Positions 12,687 through 19,606 of a DNA stretch of 19,606 nt are shown here, in pieces. Numbering within the stretch: the first letter of the stretch is position 1; every line of letters begins with the position of its first letter. Source of the DNA: Pseudomonadota bacterium. GTDB lineage: Bacteria > Myxococcota_A > Polyangia > Haliangiales > Haliangiaceae. Where the stretch lies: contig JAEYYY010000426.1 of assembly GCA_023430775.1 (NCBI GenBank), positions 1 through 19,606 on the forward strand. The letters are read 5' to 3'. The notes beneath the pieces are model-generated. The model saw only the letters and a list, made by a program, of their open reading frames with translations. It did no database searches and had not been told where the DNA came from. The position numbers and the translations under genes are program-made.

Positions 12687-13697
12687 ATGAGCGTGACCGC
12701 CATCGCGCCGAATAATCGCCTGCCCGCCGAGCTTGCTCTGCGGGTCTACGACCTGATGCTCCGCTCCCGCCTCCTCGAGGAGCGCCTGATCACCATGTAC
12801 AAGCAAGGTGACGGGTTCTTCTGGATCGGTGGTCCCGGCGAGGAAGCGTTCAACGTGCCGCTCGGCCTGCTGGCCAACAAGGGCCAGGGGCTGCAGCACG
12901 ATTACCTGCATCTCCACTATCGATCGAGCGCCACGCTGCTCGCGATGGGCGCGGATCCGGTGGATTCGCTGCGGCAGATGAAGAACACCGCCACCGACCC
13001 GTACTCGAAGGGCCGCAACTTCGCGGGCCACTACTCGGTGCGGAAGTGGAACGTGGTGCCGGTGACGTCACCGATCGAGATCCAGTACTCGATCGCGATC
13101 GGCACGGCGCGCGCGCAGCGCGAGGGCAGCAAGGGGATCACGATCGTCCAGGGCGGCGACGCCGGCACGGCCGAGGGCGATTTCGCCACCGCGCTGGTGT
13201 GGTCGTCGCGCAAGGGCAACGAGCTGCCGCTGCTGATGATCGTCACCAACAACCGGTGGGGCATCTCCACCAGCTACGCGGGCCAGCACGGCTACGACCA
13301 GATCTCCGAGCGCGGCCGCGCCTTCGGGATGCCAGTCGCCGTGGTCGACGGCAACGACCCCGAGGCGTCGTACGCGGCGCTCACCAAGGCGATCGATTAC
13401 GTGCGCACCGAGCGCAAGCCGTACTTGCTCGAGGCGATGGTGTCGCGGCTCCGCGGCCACTCGTCGGCGAGCGGCGCGAACCTCGTCAAGGGCGAGATCG
13501 ATTGCGTCACCGAGTTCGAGAACCGGCTCGAGGAGCGCCGGCTGATGACGCGCGCCCAGATCGATCAGCTGCGCAAGCAGTACACGCAGGAGCTGCTCGA
13601 GGCGAGCCAGAAGGTCCTCGAGGAGCCGATGCCCACGCCCGAGTCGGCGTTCGACTACGTGTTCGCGGATCGCAACCTTGTCGGTGAGGAGTCGTAA
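12687..13697 (+). CDS. 2-oxo acid dehydrogenase E1 component, alpha subunit
   Basis: The 336-residue product is a ThDP-dependent dehydrogenase E1-alpha, which with E1-beta decarboxylates a 2-oxo acid (pyruvate, branched-chain or acetoin-type) and passes the acyl group to a lipoyl E2. Landmarks: LLEERL and YKQGDGFFWIGGPGEEA near the N-terminus, FAGHYSVR, and the ThDP motif GGDAGTAEGDF (156-166) to TNNRWGIS (187 onward). The motif starts GDA instead of the usual GDG. The region RLRGHSSASGAN matches the RxxGHS phosphorylation-loop position of eukaryotic homologues. No E2 or E3 gene follows. Its TAA overlaps the ATG of the beta subunit (TAATG), so the two are coupled. Substrate unresolved. Confidence 0.93.
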   Translation: MSVTAIAPNNRLPAELALRVYDLMLRSRLLEERLITMYKQGDGFFWIGGPGEEAFNVPLGLLANKGQGLQHDYLHLHYRSSATLLAMGADPVDSLRQMKNTATDPYSKGRNFAGHYSVRKWNVVPVTSPIEIQYSIAIGTARAQREGSKGITIVQGGDAGTAEGDFATALVWSSRKGNELPLLMIVTNNRWGISTSYAGQHGYDQISERGRAFGMPVAVVDGNDPEASYAALTKAIDYVRTERKPYLLEAMVSRLRGHSSASGANLVKGEIDCVTEFENRLEERRLMTRAQIDQLRKQYTQELLEASQKVLEEPMPTPESAFDYVFADRNLVGEES

Positions 13698-14758
13698 TGC
13701 CGACCATGATCCAGGCGATCCGGCTCGCGCTGCACGTCGGCGAGTCGCGGCTCGGTGTCACCGATATCTTCGGCGAGGACGTCGGTCCACCGCTCGGTGG
13801 CGTGTTCACCGGCACGCAGGGCCTCAAGACCGCGTGGAACACGCCGCTCGACGAGCGCGGCATCGTCGGCACCGCGATCGGTCTCGCGCTCGCGGGCAAG
13901 AAGCCCGTCGCCGAGATCCAGTTCTGCGATTACGCCTTCAACACGATCGACCTGCTCAAGGTCGCCGGCAACACGTACTGGTCGTCGGGCGGTGACTGGA
14001 ACGTGCCGATGGTGCTGATGACGCCGGTCGGCGCCGGCATCCGCGGCAGCATCTATCACTCGCACTCGTTCGATGCCACGGCCACCCGGATCCCGGGCTG
14101 GAAGATCGTGATGCCGTCGACGCCACTCGACGCATACGGCCTGATGCTGTCCGCGATCCAGGATCCGAACCCGGTGATGTACCTCGCGCCGAAGGCGCTG
14201 CTCCGCATGAAGAGCAAGCCCGACGAGAACATCCCGGGTGCGCCCGGCGACGATCGCGTGCTCAACGGCATGATCGATGCGCCGCTCGGCGATCGCAGCG
14301 CGTGGGCGCCGCAGTGGCCGCAGATCGAGGAGTACTACGTCCCGATCGGCAAGAGCCGCGTGATGCGCGAGGGCACGCACGTCACGGTGCTGAGCTACGG
14401 CCGCAACGTGCCGATGTGCCTGGCCGCCGCCGAGGAGCTCGCGGGCGAGGGCATCGACACCGAGGTGATCGATCTCCGCACGCTGCACCCGTACGACTGG
14501 GAGGCGATCGTCACCAGCGTTCGCAAGACCAACCGCGTGCTCTGCGTCAACGAGGACACCGAGATCACGAACTTCGGCGAGCACCTGATCCGCCGGATCA
14601 TCGAGGAGCTGTTCTACGAGCTGCACGCGCCGCCGAAGCTGGTCGCCGGTGCGCACCTGCCGGGCATCGGCCTCGCGGATGCGCTCGAGACGGCGAGCGT
14701 CCCGCAGAAGGGCACGATCGCGGCGGCGATCCGCGAGCTCGCGCAGCACGAGCCATGA
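13697..14758 (+). CDS. 2-oxo acid dehydrogenase E1 component, beta subunit
   Basis: The 353-residue product matches the Transket_pyr plus Transketolase_C layout of E1-beta. Landmarks: TDIFGEDVGPPLGGVFTGTQGL, NTPLDERGIVGTAIGLALAGKKPVAEIQFCDYAFNTIDLL, IRGSIYHSHSFDATATRIPGWKIVMPSTPLDAYGLM, and the C-terminal VTVLSYGRNVPMCLAAAEELAGEGIDTEVIDLRTLHPYDWEAI. It forms an alpha2beta2 heterotetramer with the upstream product and provides the ThDP pyrimidine site. A strong GAGGAG Shine-Dalgarno lies 6-11 nt before the ATG, inside the end of the alpha gene, which together with TAATG overlap gives tight coupling. It overlaps the next gene by 4 nt (ATGA). Confidence 0.95.
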   Translation: MPTMIQAIRLALHVGESRLGVTDIFGEDVGPPLGGVFTGTQGLKTAWNTPLDERGIVGTAIGLALAGKKPVAEIQFCDYAFNTIDLLKVAGNTYWSSGGDWNVPMVLMTPVGAGIRGSIYHSHSFDATATRIPGWKIVMPSTPLDAYGLMLSAIQDPNPVMYLAPKALLRMKSKPDENIPGAPGDDRVLNGMIDAPLGDRSAWAPQWPQIEEYYVPIGKSRVMREGTHVTVLSYGRNVPMCLAAAEELAGEGIDTEVIDLRTLHPYDWEAIVTSVRKTNRVLCVNEDTEITNFGEHLIRRIIEELFYELHAPPKLVAGAHLPGIGLADALETASVPQKGTIAAAIRELAQHEP

Positions 14759-15339
14759 GCCGCGAGATCGAATTCTTCTTCGACATCGGCTCGTCGTACA
14801 GCTACCTCGCTGCGACGCAGATGGCGGGTGTCGCGCAGCGCACCGGCGTGCCGGTTCGCTGGCGGCCATTTCTCCTCGGTGCGGTGTTCAAGGCCTCGGG
14901 CAACGAGATGCCGGCGCGGCTGCCCGCGAAGGCGAAGTGGATGATGGCGGACATGCAGCTGTGGTCCGCGCACTACGGGATCCCGCTGAGGATGCCGAGC
15001 CGGTTCCCGGTGGTCACGCTGCGCGCGCAGCGGTTCCTCGCCGCGGTCGAGCGCGCGGATCCGTCGAAGGTCGCGCCGGCGGCGCTGTCGCTGTTCCACG
15101 CGTACTGGGCCGAGGATCAGGATCCGACGAGCGATGCCGTGCTCGCGGCTGCCGCGGCGGCGTGTGGTGTCGACGCGGTCGGCGCGATCGACGCGCAGGA
15201 GACGAAGGATCACCTCCGCGCCACCACCGACGAGGCGGTCAAGCGCGGCGCGTTCGGTGCTCCCACGCTCTACGTCGGCGACGTCATGTTCTGGGGCAAC
15301 GATCGGTTGCCGCTGCTCGAGCAGTTCCTCGCTCGTTAA
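14755..15339 (+). CDS. 2-hydroxychromene-2-carboxylate isomerase-like (DsbA/kappa-GST fold)
   Basis: The 194-residue product starts MSREIEFFFDIGSSYSYLAATQM, with the FDxxSxxSYLA motif of the NahD/HCCA isomerase and kappa-class GST group: a thioredoxin-like core with a helical insert (PARLPAKAKWMMADMQLWSAHYGIPLRMPSRFPV) and the C-terminal VKRGAFGAPTLYVGDVMFWGNDRLPLLEQFL. Family members isomerise aromatic side-chain intermediates with glutathione or act as oxidoreductases; here the Ser in GSSYS fits the catalytic or GSH-binding Ser. The role beside an E1 operon is unclear; a CoA- or aromatic-acid catabolic step is possible (inference). Translational coupling ATGA with the beta subunit. The TAA stop is interlocked with the convergent gene (TTAA). 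Confidence 0.88.
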   Translation: MSREIEFFFDIGSSYSYLAATQMAGVAQRTGVPVRWRPFLLGAVFKASGNEMPARLPAKAKWMMADMQLWSAHYGIPLRMPSRFPVVTLRAQRFLAAVERADPSKVAPAALSLFHAYWAEDQDPTSDAVLAAAAAACGVDAVGAIDAQETKDHLRATTDEAVKRGAFGAPTLYVGDVMFWGNDRLPLLEQFLAR

Positions 15340-15860
15340 CGTGCGAGCCGGGCGCGCGCGAGCTCGCGATGCGTGGCGTCGGGGAGCGACCACCGCACGG
15401 TGATCCGCGGATTCGCCGCGGCCACACCGTCGACGAAGGCGCGCACCGCGAGATCGACGGGCATCCGGTACTGCGTGCCGATCAACGTCGCAGCGAGCGT
15501 GGTGAGACCGAGCTCGTCGACCGCGGCGATCGCGTGGGGCAGGGCGGCGCGCAGCATCCTCGCGCAAGCGTCGGGAGAGAACGTCGTGTCGTCGACATCG
15601 TGGGGATATGCGGCGCTGACGATGATGTGCTTCCACCGCGCGACGCCGTCGATCGCGCGCGCCTGCGGATGGGCGAGCGGACGCAGCGACGAGAGAGCAT
15701 GCTCGACGTACTCGATCTCGTCGGCGCGCTCGCCGGGAGGGAGGGCAGCCCGCAAGGCCGAGGCGACCGCACCGCCGAGCCTGCACAGCGCGCCGTCGAC
15801 GGGGAGCAAGATCGCGTCGGCATCGATCAGCTCGACGCGCTGGTCGTGGATCTCGATCAC
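15336..15860 (-). CDS. Divergent macrodomain-like protein
   Basis: The 174-residue product reads like a macrodomain with drifted ligand loops: DADAILLPVDGALCRLGGAVASALRAALP stands where NAVNxxLxGGGGVAxAI is expected, WKHIIVSAAYPHD follows as the next strand, and AAVDELGLTTLAATLIGTQYRMPVDLAVRAFVDGVAAANPRITVRWSLPD fits the second half (A-A-L-x-LGL-x-S-I-A-x-P-x-IGTG...). The Asn residues of loop 1 are not present, so ADP-ribose hydrolysis is unlikely and binding of another nucleotide-like ligand is possible. It is cytoplasmic, with no signal. GTG 15860 is the only start that begins at the first strand; a Shine-Dalgarno is not obvious. Divergent from the oxidase homologue. Confidence 0.7.
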   Translation of the reverse strand: MIEIHDQRVELIDADAILLPVDGALCRLGGAVASALRAALPPGERADEIEYVEHALSSLRPLAHPQARAIDGVARWKHIIVSAAYPHDVDDTTFSPDACARMLRAALPHAIAAVDELGLTTLAATLIGTQYRMPVDLAVRAFVDGVAAANPRITVRWSLPDATHRELARARLAR

Positions 15861-15894
15861 CGGACGACCGAGGGTGGCCGCATGGCACGAGGGT

Positions 15895-15904
15895 AGCGTA
15901 TGTT
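15895..15904. promoter_or_regulatory. Second symmetric divergent -10 (AnnnTAnnnT)
   Basis: AGCGTATGTT reads as TATGTT (15899-15904) rightward, 7 nt before the ATG at 15912, and as TACGCT (15900-15895) leftward toward the macrodomain-like gene, whose GTG is about 35 nt away. The geometry equals the element at 8083-8092. The rightward reading decides for ATG 15912 over the in-frame ATG at 15900, which would lie inside the hexamer. Confidence 0.45.
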
Positions 15905-15911
15905 GCGCGAG

Positions 15912-17132
<1,221 letters not shown>

Positions 17133-17141
17133 GATCCCGGC

Positions 17142-19606
17142 GTGGGCGAGCGAAGCGAGGACGGTGCGTTCGAGGCCACGGTCAGTGCCTCGACGACCGA
17201 CCGCACGCCGGGCGCGACGATGGCGACCGGCGACGGAGTGCTGCGCGGCGAGGCGCGCGACCTCCCCGCGATCGCCGACGAGCGCTATGCGATCAGCGGC
17301 GAGATCGGGCGCGGTGGGATCGGACGCGTGCTGCGTGCCAGAGACGAGGTGCTCGAACGCCCGGTCGCGCTCAAGCAGCTGTTCGCCACCGACGAGGCTT
17401 CGCGCAAGCGCTTCATCCGCGAGGCGCTGATCACGGCGCGCCTGCAGCATCCGTCGATCGTGCCGATCTACGAGGCTGGGCGCCGCGAGGACGGCTCGCC
17501 GTTCTACGCGATGCGCCTGGTCGCCGGGCAACCCCTCGAGAAGGGGCTCGCCGCCGCGACCACGCTCGATGCGCGGCTCGCGCTGTTGCCCACCGTGCTC
17601 GCGGTCGCCGACGCGATCGCCTACGCCCACAACGAACGCATCATCCATCGCGATCTCAAGCCCGCGAACGTGCTGGTCGGCAGGTTCGGCGAGACGGTGG
17701 TGATCGACTGGGGGCTCGCCAAGGATCTGGCGATCGAGGATGTCGATGCCGTCGCGTTCGGCCCGTATCGTGCGGCGAACGACGCCGCGCACACCGTGGC
17801 CGGCTCGGTGATGGGCACGCCGGGCTACATGGCGCCCGAGCAAGCGGCGGGCGAAGACGCCGACGAGCGGGCCGATGTGTACGCGCTCGGCGCGATCCTC
17901 TATCACGTGATCTCGGGTGCGCTGCCGCACCAGGGCGCGACGCTCGACGAGGTGATCGCGAAGGTGATCCGCGGCGACATCCGGCCGCTGCTCGCGGTGG
18001 AGCCGAATGCACCGCCGGATCTCGCGGCGATCGTCGGCAAGGCGATGGCGGTGGACAAGGCGCAGCGCTATCGCAACGCCGGCGAGCTCGCCGACGATCT
18101 GCGCAAGTTCCAGACCGGCCAGCTGGTCGGAGCGCATCGCTACACGACGAGGCAGCGGATGCAGCGGTGGCTGCGGCGCAATCGCGCGATCGCGTCGGTG
18201 GTCGCGATCGCCACCGTCGTGCTCGCGGTCGTCGCCACGCTGGCGATTCACAACGTGATGGCGGAGCGCGAGGAGGCGAACGACAAGCGCGCGATCGCCG
18301 AGGAGAAGCAACAACGCGCGGTCGAGAACCTCAACCGCGCATACATCAACCAGGCGCGCTCGCTGCGTCGCGAACCGGCGCGCGTGCTCGCGCTGCTGGC
18401 GAGGATGGACGACAGCGGTCCGGGCTGGGACGCCGCACGAGTGCTCGCCGCCGAGGCACTCTCGCATCCACGCTTGCTCGCCCACACCCGAGGCCCGGGC
18501 GGAACGATCGGACGAACCATGCTGTCGCGCCCGGAGCTCGAGCTCGCGCGCGATGGCAAGAGCGCGGTCGCATTCGACAGCAACGGCGTGTACCTGATGG
18601 ATCTCGTCGCGATGAAGACGCGCGTGCTGCGGTTCGGCAGCGATCCGGTGGAGCACCGCAGGCTCGTGCTGTGCGACGACGCGCGGCGCGCGTATCTGAT
18701 GACCGGCGGCTTCGTCCGCAAGCGGTTCTACGAGGTCGATGTCTCCGCCGGCACGGTGAAGGAGCGCACGGGCGAGGTCGACCTCGCGGCCACCGCCGCG
18801 CAGTGCGATAGCAGCAGGTTCGCGCTGACCGCGAACGAGAAGGGGCTGGTGTGGCGCGACGTCGCGACCGGCAAGCAGACGATCTTGTCGACGGTGCCGA
18901 TGGATGCCGGCTGGCGCACACCCGATCGCCTCCACGTGGTCGCGCTCGATCGCGAAGGTTCGCTGCATCGCTTCGAGCTGACCGGCAAGGCGCTCGGCGT
19001 GATCCCCGGCCCGGAGAAGCAGACGCTCGCGCCGCAGCTCGACGCCTACCACCGTCGCTCGCTCGCCGTCGCCGCGTCATCCCGCGATGGTGCGGTGGTC
19101 GTCACCAGAGCGCACCACGAGGTCACGTACTGGAGCTTTCCCCGTGGCCGCGCGGTGCGGCCGACGCTGGCAACCAACATCGAGGGCTTCGCGGTGGCGC
19201 CCGACGGCAAGGTCGCGTATCTGTCGACGCCCACCGGTGGGTACGTGTTCCCCGACCGCGACGACCTGTTCGACGAGGTGTGGGCGCCGCTGCCGCGCGG
19301 CGATCTGATGATGTCACCCGACGGAGCCTGGCTCGTCGGCGTGCACGCCGGCAAGGTCGAGATCCTGGATCGCGCGACCAACGTGGCGCGCGAGCTGCGC
19401 GGCCACGAGGCGATCGAGCGGATCGCGTTCACCCCCGACGGCAAGCTGGTGACCACCGGCGACGACGCGATCCGCGTGTGGGAGCTCGGCAAGCCGGGCC
19501 GGGCGCACGGCCGCGCCGGCGTGTACTCCGGTGCGTTCTCGCCGGACGGTCGCTGGCTGGCGATGAACTACGGTGGTTCGGTCGCGCTGTGGGACGTCGA
19601 GGGCGG
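17142..19606 (+). CDS. Membrane Ser/Thr protein kinase with C-terminal propeller (partial)
   Basis: The frame is open from GTG 17142 to the right edge (821 codons). An N-terminal acidic/Thr-rich stretch precedes a complete Hanks-type kinase domain from about residue 48 to 325: glycine loop GEIGRGGIGRV (53-63), VALKQL with Lys78, catalytic HRDLKPAN (169-176), and magnesium loop DWG (189-191) in place of DFG, then GTPGYMAPEQ and DERADVYALG. A helix VVAIATVVLAVVATLAI (about 353-369) predicts one membrane span; the following EEANDKRAIAEEKQQRAVENL is coiled-coil. The rest is WD40-like (DGKVAYLSTPTGGYVF, SPDGAWLVGVHAGKVEILD, TPDGKLVTTGDDAIRVWEL, SPDGRWLAMNYGGSVALWD). A cytosolic kinase linked to an extracytoplasmic propeller sensor is the usual model. 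It lies 9 bp after the oxidase homologue. Confidence 0.93.
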   Translation, partial: MGERSEDGAFEATVSASTTDRTPGATMATGDGVLRGEARDLPAIADERYAISGEIGRGGIGRVLRARDEVLERPVALKQLFATDEASRKRFIREALITARLQHPSIVPIYEAGRREDGSPFYAMRLVAGQPLEKGLAAATTLDARLALLPTVLAVADAIAYAHNERIIHRDLKPANVLVGRFGETVVIDWGLAKDLAIEDVDAVAFGPYRAANDAAHTVAGSVMGTPGYMAPEQAAGEDADERADVYALGAILYHVISGALPHQGATLDEVIAKVIRGDIRPLLAVEPNAPPDLAAIVGKAMAVDKAQRYRNAGELADDLRKFQTGQLVGAHRYTTRQRMQRWLRRNRAIASVVAIATVVLAVVATLAIHNVMAEREEANDKRAIAEEKQQRAVENLNRAYINQARSLRREPARVLALLARMDDSGPGWDAARVLAAEALSHPRLLAHTRGPGGTIGRTMLSRPELELARDGKSAVAFDSNGVYLMDLVAMKTRVLRFGSDPVEHRRLVLCDDARRAYLMTGGFVRKRFYEVDVSAGTVKERTGEVDLAATAAQCDSSRFALTANEKGLVWRDVATGKQTILSTVPMDAGWRTPDRLHVVALDREGSLHRFELTGKALGVIPGPEKQTLAPQLDAYHRRSLAVAASSRDGAVVVTRAHHEVTYWSFPRGRAVRPTLATNIEGFAVAPDGKVAYLSTPTGGYVFPDRDDLFDEVWAPLPRGDLMMSPDGAWLVGVHAGKVEILDRATNVARELRGHEAIERIAFTPDGKLVTTGDDAIRVWELGKPGRAHGRAGVYSGAFSPDGRWLAMNYGGSVALWDVEG

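Overview
The window is one contiguous piece of a high-GC bacterial chromosome. The content (secreted lipoproteins, a Ser/Thr kinase with a C-terminal propeller, zinc-ribbon proteins with low-complexity tails, many small unknowns) suggests a myxobacterium-like member of the Myxococcota, perhaps near Haliangium/Kofleriaceae. That placement is inference from gene style, not a database match. I see no rRNA, tRNA, transposase, phage gene or CRISPR array.

Left third (1-4282): a lipoprotein gene leaving the window, a 49-64 bp tandem array, a sn-glycerol-1-phosphate dehydrogenase gene, a 560 bp gene-free stretch holding a 70 bp near-perfect palindrome and 22 bp direct repeats, a 33 bp x 8.5 tandem array, and a TIM-barrel gene whose stop codon lies inside that array. 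Middle (4283-9592): a stand-alone DarG-type macrodomain gene followed by a large propeller-like protein, a small zinc-ribbon protein whose 3' end is tandemly repeated, then short lipoprotein, VanZ-like, cytochrome P460-like and secreted basic protein genes in alternating orientation. Right (9589-15339): a light-response-like locus (ECF sigma factor plus TspO in one operon, divergent from a CarH/LitR-type MerR regulator with a damaged B12 site), a zinc-ribbon/PQQGY protein, and an operon for the E1-alpha and E1-beta subunits of a 2-oxo acid dehydrogenase with a 2-hydroxychromene-2-carboxylate isomerase-like protein. End (15336-19606): a divergent macrodomain-like protein, a heme-copper oxidase subunit I homologue that keeps only the low-spin heme ligands, and a membrane Ser/Thr kinase that runs off the right edge.

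Three themes go beyond gene content. First, tandem or direct repeats sit on gene 3' ends and include stop codons (3256, 7097 and 4729). Second, many genes have a TAnnnT-like -10 hexamer 6-7 nt before the start codon and no Shine-Dalgarno, which suggests leaderless transcription, and two divergent gene pairs share an AnnnTAnnnT symmetric -10. Third, convergent genes repeatedly interlock their stop codons (TTAG, TTAG, TTAA). The best candidates for new biology are the apparently non-catalytic oxidase homologue at 15912-17132 and the sigma/TspO/regulator locus at 9589-11506 with its regular CGTTCA operator array.
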